Shown here piece by piece: positions 9,582-18,765 of a stretch of 64,000 nt of DNA. A program made the position numbers and the translations under genes. The notes beneath the pieces were generated by a model. That model saw only the letters and a program-made list of their open reading frames with translations. It searched no databases and was not told where the DNA came from. Positions within the stretch are counted from its first letter, which is position 1. Each line of letters starts with the position of its first letter. This DNA comes from Gemmatimonadota bacterium (GTDB taxonomy: Bacteria > Gemmatimonadota > Gemmatimonadetes > Longimicrobiales > Gaopeijiaceae), in the NCBI GenBank assembly GCA_028874995.1, contig JAPPGM010000161.1, positions 17,264 to 81,263 on the forward strand. The letters are read 5' to 3'.

Positions 9582-10985
9582 TCAATCGTGACGCCGAATC
9601 CGGTAGCCTTCCACTCGTTCCCGGCCCAGTTCGTCGCGTCGAACGGCGAGAAAGAAGTCGGTTCCCATCCAGCACGGGTTCCGATACCAGTGGCACGGCA
9701 CTTCCAGCATTGGTGCCGGGAGCACTCCGAGCCACCGTCCTTCAGCGCTGAAGACGCTCCAGCGGTCGGGTCCCCCCACCTCCGGCGCAGACCACTCCGA
9801 AACCCACAAGTGTCCCTCGGGGTCCACGAACAGGCCTGCGACGGGGGGATGGAAGTCCCGCCTCGGAATCGCTCGCAGGAGCGGCTCATCGAGACCCCGG
9901 GCCGCTAAGCCGTTCAAGGTGGCCAGGTAGGTGACCCATGCCCGGTGTGCTTCGTCCGAAACCGGCATCGGAGGAGTCGAGCGGCGAATGATCCGGACGG
10001 GCCGCCCGTCAAACGAGAACCGCCGGATCTCGTCGGCGGTCCCGTCGGCGACATATATGGTTGGGGGGTCCGCACCCGCTGCAAGGAATGCGTCGAGAAA
10101 GGTGAAAACCGGCCAGGGTACCGGCAGGCTGGCAGCCGGGATGTCCACTCCTACGGCTTCCACGCTCTTCCACACACCCAATGAGCTGGTAGCGTATTCC
10201 GGGTCAATCCGCACGAATTCCAGGGGTTGTCTGGCCAGCGTGCCGGCCGGGGGGTTGAACATCGGGTCATCCTCGATCCCGGTCACAAAGCTCCCATCCG
10301 CCAACGGGATGCGGCGCGATTCAGCTGACAGGCCGTTGACGGCCCCAAGCGCCTTGCCCAGGTCCACCGACCGCGTCCGGATGAGATCTCCGTCCGTATC
10401 GAAATAGCTGACCGGCCCGAACCACGAATCCCACACGGCCAAAGTGTCCGGGGGAAGGTACTGCAACTCTTCGGGGCTACTGAATTCTCCGGGGCCCTCC
10501 CCCTCTCCGCCCATGACCCGCGACAGCTCGCCGGTGGGCTTGAACAGATAAAGCTGTCGGCTTCCGCGGGATAGGACGGCGACGCGCCCGTCTTCGAGTC
10601 GCGCCAGCCCCGACACCTGCCATATCAGGTGGGCGGAATCACCCGTCAAGAGCGACCGATCGCCACCGCCGAGCACGATCTCGGGTTCCATGTCCATTCG
10701 CCAGAACCGGTCCGAAGAGTATTCCGGAGAGTGGTTCTCCACGATATCGATCTCTGCGGAGTCACGGATCGCGAACCCGGCGTCCGGTCCGGCCGAAATA
10801 CCGGCCTCCCGGTGATCGCACCCGGGCAGCACGGAAGACACCACGAAGACGGCGCTGAGCGCTACGCACCGTGCCACCCTTCGGACCGCACAATGCCACC
10901 ACCGCCACTCAGTTGTGGCCGCGTGGGTCGGGCCAGCCGCACTCGTCCGAATCCGGCCGGCCAAGCTCGTGAATTCCATGCCCAT
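9582..10985 (-). CDS. Six-bladed beta-propeller lipoprotein
   Basis: VALSAVFVVSSVLPGC lipobox; IRDSAEIDIVENHSPEY; VMGGEGEGPGEF motif shared with other copies in the window. Confidence 0.8.
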   Translation of the reverse strand: MGMEFTSLAGRIRTSAAGPTHAATTEWRWWHCAVRRVARCVALSAVFVVSSVLPGCDHREAGISAGPDAGFAIRDSAEIDIVENHSPEYSSDRFWRMDMEPEIVLGGGDRSLLTGDSAHLIWQVSGLARLEDGRVAVLSRGSRQLYLFKPTGELSRVMGGEGEGPGEFSSPEELQYLPPDTLAVWDSWFGPVSYFDTDGDLIRTRSVDLGKALGAVNGLSAESRRIPLADGSFVTGIEDDPMFNPPAGTLARQPLEFVRIDPEYATSSLGVWKSVEAVGVDIPAASLPVPWPVFTFLDAFLAAGADPPTIYVADGTADEIRRFSFDGRPVRIIRRSTPPMPVSDEAHRAWVTYLATLNGLAARGLDEPLLRAIPRRDFHPPVAGLFVDPEGHLWVSEWSAPEVGGPDRWSVFSAEGRWLGVLPAPMLEVPCHWYRNPCWMGTDFFLAVRRDELGRERVEGYRIRRHD

Positions 10986-11165
10986 GACCAGCTGCGAATC
11001 TACGACCTCCTGCCGGGCTGACAAAGGCTGTTGCGCCCCGCCGATTCCATCGGGTATCGTCCAGCTTCCAGCGGTTCGGTGGCAACCCGCACGGGCATTG
11101 TCCACGGGCCGCAAGCCCTGACCAAAGGCGCTGGCCCGCGGCCCGCGTGAGAAAGAGTCACCTGC

Positions 11166-13822
11166 ATGAGAATTCCGACCGTCACCGGATCTGCCCGGAC
11201 TCCGTACTTCACCGTGGCCACCCTGGCCCTGTTCGTGAACGCATCACCCCTCCACCCCCAGCCCCCCACCCCCGAGTCCGTACTCGGCCACCGCGTCGGC
11301 GCCGACTTCCACCTCGCCACCTTCGAAGAATCCATCGACTACTTCCACCAACTCGCCGCGGCCACCGACCGCCTCGAGCTCCGCGAAGTCGGCCGCACCT
11401 CCTTCGGCCGCCCCGTCTACATCGCGCTCATCTCCAGCGCCGAGAACCTTCGCAACCTCGACCGCCACCGCGAGATCGCGCTTCGCCTCGCCCACCCCCG
11501 CGGTCTCACCGACGCCGAAGCCCGCGCGCTCGCCGACGAAGGCCGCGCCCTGGTCCACATCGACGGCGGCCTCCACGCCAGCGAGGCCGCAACCCATCAG
11601 CACACCATCCAGCTCGCCTACGACCTCGTCGCCGGCGACGACGACCCCGAAATCGCCGCCATCCTCGACAACGTGATCCTGATGCTGTGGCCGTCGATCA
11701 ATCCCGACGGGCAGACGATGATCGCCGAGTGGTACCGGTCCAACCTGGGCACGCCGTACGAAGTCGCCCCGGCGCCGTTCCTCTACCAGAAGTACATCGG
11801 ACACGACAACAACCGCGACGGGTACATGATCAACCAGATCGAGTCGCGGATGGCCACCCGGGTGGCGCGCGAATGGGAGCCGCAGATCCTCTACAACCAC
11901 CACCAGAGTTCGCCCTTCCCGACGCGCATCTGGATTCCGCCCTTCGCGGAGCCGATCTCGCCGCACGTGCACCCGCTCATGTGGCGCACCGTCAACCTGA
12001 TCGGGATGTCGATGGCGCAGGCGAGACGGGGCTCTACCGCTACGCGACGCCCGGCTTCTACACGATTCAGGACTTCCCCCCGCGCACGCGCGAGCTGCGC
12101 CCGGAATCGCTCTACAGCAGCCCGTGGGAGGGTGGGTGGTGGCGGCTGCGGGACGCGGTGGACTACATGCTGACGGCATCGATCTCGGTACTGGATTTCG
12201 CGGCCAAGTACCGGCGGGATGTCCTCTACAACCGCTACCAGGCGGGGCGCGACGTGATCGCGCAATACACGGATGGGCCGCCGTACGCGTACTTCATCCC
12301 GCGGGAGCAGCGCGATCCGGTGGCGGCTGTCGAGATGCTGCGCCGACTGGCGTACAACGGGATCGAAGTGCACCAGCTGAGCGCGGGCGTGACCCATGAC
12401 GGGATCGCGCACCCGGCCGGCACCTGGGTGATCGCAATGGACCAGCCGTTCGCCAACTTCGTGCGGCAGCTCTTCGCGGTGCAGGACTATCCGGACCTGC
12501 GCCAGTATCCGGAGGGGCCGCCGGACCAGCCGTACGACGTGTCGGGGTGGACGTTGCCGTACCTGATGGACGTGCGGGTGGTCGAGGCGGCCTCGCCGTT
12601 GGGTGATGAGGTGCGGGGGGCGATGACGGGGTTGGGTGATGGTGGGGAGGTGGGCGATGCAATGGTCGCGTGGGACGCCGAGGTGGACGATGCCGCCCCG
12701 TTCGACTCGCCCCCCGGGGTCGGGTTCGACAGCCACCCGGTGGCGGCTGCCATCGTCCCGCCGCCGGGGAGTGATGCGGGGGGCGGGGCGCTCTTCGTCG
12801 ATCCCGCGCAGAACAACGGCTTCAAGGCGCTGAACCGGGCGTGGGCGGCGGGCGGCCAGGTACGCTTCGTGCCGGGCACGGTGGGCGAAGAGGGGGCGGC
12901 GGGCACCTCCGGCCACTACGTCGTCTCCGGTCTCTCGGGGAGCGCCCGCAGCGCGCTGGTGTCGAGCCTGCACCTACGCGCCTCCACACGCGGCGGCAAC
13001 GACGGCACGCGCCTCGCCCAGCCCCGGATCGGCCTCTACCGCCCCTGGAGCGCGTCCATGGACGAGGGGTGGACCCGTTGGCTGCTCGAAGCGTACGACT
13101 TCGACTTCACCAGCCTCTACAACCCCGACATCCTCGCGGGGGACCTCCGCGACCGCTACGACGTGATCATCGTCGCCGACATGGGTGCGGGACAGATCCT
13201 GAACGGCTTCGCCAAGGGGTCGGTGCCGCCCCGCTACGAGGGGGGGATCGGGGGGAGGGGGGTGCGGGAGCTGGACGCGTTCGTCCGCGGCGGGGGCACG
13301 CTGGTGACGCTGAACAACGCGAGCATGTTCGCCATTCAGCAGTTCCACCTGCCGGTCCGCAACGTTATCGCGGACCTCGAGTCCGCCGACTACTTCATGA
13401 GCGGGTCGATCGTCGAGATGGAGGTGGACCCGTCCCATCCGGTCATGTCCGGCATGTCGGAGCGGGCCAAGGTGGTGGTCGAGCGCAGCCCCGTCTTCAC
13501 CACCGAAGAGGGATTCGAGGGTGCAGTCCTGGCGAAGTACCCCGGGGATGGCTCGCCCCTCCTCTCCGGCTACCTTCTCGGCGAAGAGCACCTGCAGGGC
13601 TACGCGGCCGCCCTGGACGTGGCCCACGGGGATGGCCGGGTCCTGCTGCTCGGAATGAGGCCGCAGTGGCGCGGCCAGCCTTTCGGCAACTTCCGTATCC
13701 TGTTCAACGCGGCGGTGTACAGCGGCGGAGTGGCGGCGGTCGCGCCCTCGAACCCCGATTTCTGGGAGGCGCCTGAAGAAGATGAGGCGGCGGAGGGTAC
13801 GGAGGGCAGGAGCGGGAATTGA
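11166..13822 (+). pseudogene. M14-family zinc carboxypeptidase-like protein, frameshifted with probable internal deletion
   Basis: Frame 11166..~12022 has HIDGGLHASEAATHQ (HxxE) and GHDNNRDGYMINQ; continues from ~12020 in frame of ORF 11147..13822 with ETGLYRYATPGFYTIQDFP ... to 13822. Confidence 0.82.
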
Positions 13823-14082
13823 GGACTGCTCGGCGGTATTCCGGCGGGCTGGCCGTGAGACGCATCGGAGTCGCCTTGAAGGTCAGGGCATCGTGACACC
13901 ATTCGGCCCCCCTTCTCGTTCTGTGATCCATGGCCGCGGAGGAGCTGGCAGAGAACCCGGACCGCTCGAAAGCAACGGTCCGCGACCCGCGGTTGTCCAA
14001 CTTCAAGGAAAGCCGGGATCCGACTTCCCGGAGTGAGATCGGAGGAAAGACCGTGGCGCCTACCACGAATCGAAGGAACATC

Positions 14083-14886
14083 ATGTTGCGACTGGCCGCG
14101 CTGGGCCTTCTGGCCCTCTGGCCCGCCGCCCTCGGAGCCCAGCAGGGCACCATCACCTACACCCACTCGATCAACATGGACCTGGAGTTGCCGCCGGAAC
14201 TCGCGATGATGGATCTGGGTGAAATCCCCTCGGCGATGTCCCGGGATCTGCTCCTGCACTTCGACCCGTCGGCGTCGCTGATGGTCCCGGCACCGATCGG
14301 GAAGAGAGAGAACGGGAACAAGAAGGTGGAGGTGATGGAGGTGGCCATGTTCGCCGAAATGGCCATGTTCATGGCTTCGAGCGGCATGAACATCGGGGGG
14401 AAGCTGACAAGGACCGAGGCCCCGGCCCTGGAGTCATACATCGACCTTGCCGACGGAAGGATCGTCGAGACCCACGAGTTCATGGGGCGCACCTTCCGCG
14501 TTGTCGACGAGCGGCCGGAATACCAATGGCGGCTGACCGGCGAGCAGGCGGTGCACCTGGGGTACATGGTGATCAAGGCCACCGCCGAGCACGACAGCAC
14601 CGCCATCGAGGCCTGGTTCACGCCGGAGATCCCGGTCGGGGCCGGGCCGGGGCCATATGGGGGCCTGCCGGGGATGATCCTCGTGCTCTCCGCGGACGAC
14701 GGTCACATCAAGTACTTCGCGACGGAGATCGCGTTGGGGGATGTCGAGGAGGGGCTCATCAAGATGCCGGACGAGGGCAAGGAAATGTCGAAAGAAGAGT
14801 ACGACAAGGTCGTTGCGGAGAAGATGGAAGAGATGCGGAAGCTGATGGGCGGGCGAATCCGTGGCATTGGGGGAGGTGGCCGATGA
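14083..14886 (+). CDS. GLPGLI family protein (module copy 1)
   Basis: ATG 14083, signal peptide MLRLAALGLLALWPAALGAQ; QQGTITYTHSI...; GGLPGMILVLSADDGHIKYFATEI. Confidence 0.85.
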   Translation: MLRLAALGLLALWPAALGAQQGTITYTHSINMDLELPPELAMMDLGEIPSAMSRDLLLHFDPSASLMVPAPIGKRENGNKKVEVMEVAMFAEMAMFMASSGMNIGGKLTRTEAPALESYIDLADGRIVETHEFMGRTFRVVDERPEYQWRLTGEQAVHLGYMVIKATAEHDSTAIEAWFTPEIPVGAGPGPYGGLPGMILVLSADDGHIKYFATEIALGDVEEGLIKMPDEGKEMSKEEYDKVVAEKMEEMRKLMGGRIRGIGGGGR

Positions 14887-17744
14887 ACAGCCGGCGCATG
14901 GGTCGATGGAGCGGTCGCGGCGTGTTGGCGTGTGGTGCGGTTCTGGCTTTCGCAGCGATCGCCGCCCCGCTCGAGGCGCAGGAGGAATACGAGGTCACGG
15001 GGCAGGTTACGGATTCGGCGGGGACGCCGCTGAGAAACGCGATGGTCGTCGCGCTCACTCAGACGGATTCGGTCTTGACGGAGTACGCCCTCACGAATGG
15101 CGACGGCCGATTTGTCATAGGGGACCTTCCCCCGAACCGGTACATCCTGCAGGTTACGCTGATCGGCTACGCGACCTTCCGGCGCGACTTCGAGATCACC
15201 GATGCCGACGTCGACGCGGGCACGGTCGACATGACGGTCATGGCCGTGGAGCTGGACTCGCTGGTCGTGAGCGTGGAGCACGTCCCGTTCATCAACCGGG
15301 GGGACACGCTCAGCTACAACGTGCTCGCCTTCCCGACTCCGCCGAATGCGACGGTGGAAGACCTGCTGAAGCGGCTGCCCGGGATCGAAGTGGACACGGA
15401 GGGCAACATCAAGGCGCAGGGCGAAGATGTCGAGAACGTCCTCGTGGACGGCAAGGAGTTCTTCGGCAAGGACCCCAAGGTCGCCACGCAGAATCTGCCC
15501 GCCGAGGCCGTGAAGCAGGTGGATGTCTATGACAAGCAGTCGGACATGGCCGAGTTCACCGGAATCCCCGACGGCGACGACGAGCGCACCATAGACCTGA
15601 AGCTCCGCGAAGAGGCCAGGCGCGGGTATTTCGGCCAGGCGAGCGGTGGCTTCGGGGGGGACATGAACACCCAGGCGCGTCTCGGCGCGCTGGCCAGCAA
15701 CGAACTGCGCTACGACGGCAGGCTCACGCTGAACCGGTTTTCGCCGACCATGCAGCTGTCCATGAACGCGAACACCAACAATACCAACCGGTCGGGGTTC
15801 TCGATGGACGGCCTCGGGGAGATCATGGCCATGGGTGGAGGCGGTTTCATCGTCGAGGAGATGATGGCGCGTGAGGGGTTCGGGGGAGGTGGCGGCGGGT
15901 TCGGCAATTCGCGTGGTTTGGGACTGAACCTGAGCCGGGACTTCGGCGACAAGGGATGGATTCGGGGCAGCTATTCCCTCAACGACTCGGACAACCGCCA
16001 GGACCGCATCCTGCAGCAACAGGCGCTCTTCGGTGCCAACGTCGCGTCACAGATCGCCGACAGCAGCCAGCAGGAGTCGGGCAACACGGGCCACCGCCTC
16101 AACCTGAACGGTCAGTACGCCTTCTCGCCGGGGCACCAGCTGAGGGTCAGGGTGAACGCCAACACAAGGTCGTCCACCATGGATTCCTTCCAGCAACGCG
16201 TGACCCGGACCGCGGACGGGCAGCCGCTGAACACGGCGGTCACCAACTACGACGTCAACAGCAGCAACTGGAACGGGGACGCGCGGGTCACCTGGCGCAA
16301 GCGTCTGGGAGAGGGCGGCCGCAGCATCGTGGCCGAGTTCAACAGCGACCTTCAGAACTCGGATCAGGTGGCGGACCTGGGATCGACGATCACCGGCGAG
16401 TCCGGTGGAGGGTCCGGCGGCGGCGGTGCGACGGAGGATATCCTGCAGGAGCAGTCCAACACGGGGCGGAGCTGGAACAACACCGCGCGGATCTCGTTCA
16501 CGCAGCCGCTGGGAGAACGCTACGTGATGGAGGTCTACGGCCGGGGCCGCACGAGGGCCCAGGATCAGGACCGCGAGGTCTTCGACATCGTCGGCGGTGG
16601 ACTGATCCCCAACGACGAGCTCACTTCGGGGTTCGAGCGCACATACAACTACTACAACGCGGGGGCCCGCTTCAGCCGGAACAGCGAGAAGTCGTGGGTC
16701 ACGCTGGGGTTGAACGCGCAGCGATCCGACCTGAACGGGACGATCGTGGGCCGCGACGAGACGATCAGCAACGGCTACACCCATCTGCTCGGCAACCTGG
16801 ACCTCAAGTGGGAGGTGAAGGACGGCCAGTTCTTCGGCTTCGGCTACAGCACATCGACCCGCGAGCCCTCCCTGAACCAGCTGCAGCCCTTCGTCGACAA
16901 CCGGGACCCGATCAACGTGTACGTCGGCAACCCGGATCTGGACCCCTCGTACTCGCACCGGCTGAGCACCAACTACCGCTTCTTCGACCAGTTCAGCTTC
17001 GTCAACTTCTCCACCCGGGCGGGATTCAACTACACGAGCAACCCGATCGCCAACTCGCGGGTCTTCGACGACCAGGGATTCCAGACGATCTCGCCTATCA
17101 ACACCGACGCCTCCTGGTCGGTCAACGGCAACACGAACTTCGGGACCCCGATCCGGAAGCTGGGCGTCGACATCGACCTGTCGTACGGAATCAGCTACTC
17201 CGAGGGCACGGAGGTGATCAACCGGTCGCTGAACGACAGCCGGGTCATCCGTAACACCGTAGGGGCCAGCCTGTCGAACAGGAACAAGGAGAGGTTCGAG
17301 ATCAGCGCGGGCGGGAACTTCACCTTCAACGACGTGGAGTACTCGCTGAACCAGGCGCTCAACCGCGACTACGTGAACAGCCGGTACAACGCGAGAGGCA
17401 GAGTCTACCTGGGAGCCTGGACCTTCGGTTCGACCTTCAGCTGGATGGTGTACGACCAGAACCTGTACAACATGGGCGCGGGACGCCGTGGAGAGTCGTA
17501 CTCGCCGTCTCCGGGCCGCAACGTCGCCCGCTGGGATGCGAGGGCGTCGCGGCGGCTGCTGAATGACCGGGCCGAACTGACGATCCAGGCCTTCGACCTG
17601 CTGAACCAGAGCCAGGCGGTCAACATCTCAAATTCGGGCAGCTTCATCCAGGAGTCGCGGACCCAGTCGATGGGCCAGTACTTCATGGTGCGTGTCATGT
17701 ACCGGCTGGGGATGATGGGTTTCGGGCGGCCCGGGCGGGGGTGA
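14883..17744 (+). CDS. Outer-membrane beta-barrel protein with N-terminal CnaB/carboxypeptidase-regulatory-like domain (module copy 1)
   Basis: ATGA overlap with the upstream GLPGLI gene; EEYEVTGQVTDSAGTPLRNAMVVAL; PGIEVDTEGNIKAQGEDVENVLVDGKEFFG plug-like segment; long barrel region ending GQYFMVRVMYRLGMMGF. Confidence 0.87.
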   Translation: MNSRRMGRWSGRGVLACGAVLAFAAIAAPLEAQEEYEVTGQVTDSAGTPLRNAMVVALTQTDSVLTEYALTNGDGRFVIGDLPPNRYILQVTLIGYATFRRDFEITDADVDAGTVDMTVMAVELDSLVVSVEHVPFINRGDTLSYNVLAFPTPPNATVEDLLKRLPGIEVDTEGNIKAQGEDVENVLVDGKEFFGKDPKVATQNLPAEAVKQVDVYDKQSDMAEFTGIPDGDDERTIDLKLREEARRGYFGQASGGFGGDMNTQARLGALASNELRYDGRLTLNRFSPTMQLSMNANTNNTNRSGFSMDGLGEIMAMGGGGFIVEEMMAREGFGGGGGGFGNSRGLGLNLSRDFGDKGWIRGSYSLNDSDNRQDRILQQQALFGANVASQIADSSQQESGNTGHRLNLNGQYAFSPGHQLRVRVNANTRSSTMDSFQQRVTRTADGQPLNTAVTNYDVNSSNWNGDARVTWRKRLGEGGRSIVAEFNSDLQNSDQVADLGSTITGESGGGSGGGGATEDILQEQSNTGRSWNNTARISFTQPLGERYVMEVYGRGRTRAQDQDREVFDIVGGGLIPNDELTSGFERTYNYYNAGARFSRNSEKSWVTLGLNAQRSDLNGTIVGRDETISNGYTHLLGNLDLKWEVKDGQFFGFGYSTSTREPSLNQLQPFVDNRDPINVYVGNPDLDPSYSHRLSTNYRFFDQFSFVNFSTRAGFNYTSNPIANSRVFDDQGFQTISPINTDASWSVNGNTNFGTPIRKLGVDIDLSYGISYSEGTEVINRSLNDSRVIRNTVGASLSNRNKERFEISAGGNFTFNDVEYSLNQALNRDYVNSRYNARGRVYLGAWTFGSTFSWMVYDQNLYNMGAGRRGESYSPSPGRNVARWDARASRRLLNDRAELTIQAFDLLNQSQAVNISNSGSFIQESRTQSMGQYFMVRVMYRLGMMGFGRPGRG

Positions 17745-17784
17745 GCTCCTAACAAACGGGTCTCCGAGCGTGTCCCAGTAAGTG

Positions 17785-17821
17785 GGCGGGCTGTCGGCGC
17801 TTCTAAACGCCGCAGCCCGCC
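17785..17821. promoter_or_regulatory. Strong intergenic hairpin between the two module copies
   Basis: GGCGGGCTG-T-CGGCG / loop CTTCTAAA / CGCCG-CAGCCCGCC, 14 bp stem with a single bulged T, no T tract. Confidence 0.55.
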
Positions 17822-17862
17822 GGTTGACCAGGACAGTCCTTCCCCACAGGAGACCAGGGAGC

Positions 17863-18765
17863 ATGCGCCTGCTTCGCCGTTTCATTCGGATTCCCCAGCG
17901 AATCGGCTCCGGAATCACCTGCCCGCGCGATCGTGGCGGGATCGCTTTCGGTGTGGCCGTGACAGGCCTGGCCATTCTTGTGGCGCCGGCCCCGCTGGCC
18001 GCTCAACAGGGAACGATCACCTACAACCATGTGGTCAAGCGGGAGCTTCCGCCCGGCTTCGCGCAGAGGATGCGGGAGCCCCCGCCCCCGCAGACGAACA
18101 CGGTGCTGGTCCACTTCAGCCCGACCGTGTCGCTGATGGTCCGCAGCGCGAATCCGCGTCGTCAGGGTGAGGGCGGACGGCGCTTTGGCGGTGGGGGAGA
18201 CCGTGCGGTGGACGGAGCCCGTTTTCGTGATCGACGCGGAGGGGGGCGCTTCGGCTTCGGCTTCAGGCCGGGTGCCAGCCCCGACCAGGCCACTACCCTG
18301 CAGGCCGCCTACCTGGACTACGCGGAGGGGATCATGGTCGAAGCCCGTGGTTTTCTCGGCCGGACCTTCCGCGTGACGCGCGAACGTCCCACGTACGCTT
18401 GGCGCATCGGGACGGAACAGGCGGAGCACCTCGGCTACACGGTGATGAAGGCCACCGCGGAGCACGACAGCACGACCGTGGAGGCGTGGTTCACGCCCCA
18501 GATTCCTGTCGCTGGCGGCCCGGCATCCTACGGGGGACTGCCCGGGATGATCCTGGTGCTCTCGCTGAATGACGGACAGACGCAGTATCAAGCGACGGAA
18601 GTGGCGCTGAAGGAACTGGAAGCGGGACTGATCGCTCCGCCGGAAGACGGCGACGAGGTCTCGTACGAGGAATTCGAGAAGCTCGTAAGGGAGCGGATCG
18701 AGGAGATGACAAGATCGAGAAGGCCCCCCGGATCGGACGGCGGGCCACGGGAGAATGAACAGTGA
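17863..18765 (+). CDS. GLPGLI family protein (module copy 2)
   Basis: QQGTITYNHVVKRELPPGF; GGLPGMILVLSLNDGQTQYQATEVAL; paralogue of 14083..14886. Confidence 0.83.
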   Translation: MRLLRRFIRIPQRIGSGITCPRDRGGIAFGVAVTGLAILVAPAPLAAQQGTITYNHVVKRELPPGFAQRMREPPPPQTNTVLVHFSPTVSLMVRSANPRRQGEGGRRFGGGGDRAVDGARFRDRRGGGRFGFGFRPGASPDQATTLQAAYLDYAEGIMVEARGFLGRTFRVTRERPTYAWRIGTEQAEHLGYTVMKATAEHDSTTVEAWFTPQIPVAGGPASYGGLPGMILVLSLNDGQTQYQATEVALKELEAGLIAPPEDGDEVSYEEFEKLVRERIEEMTRSRRPPGSDGGPRENEQ

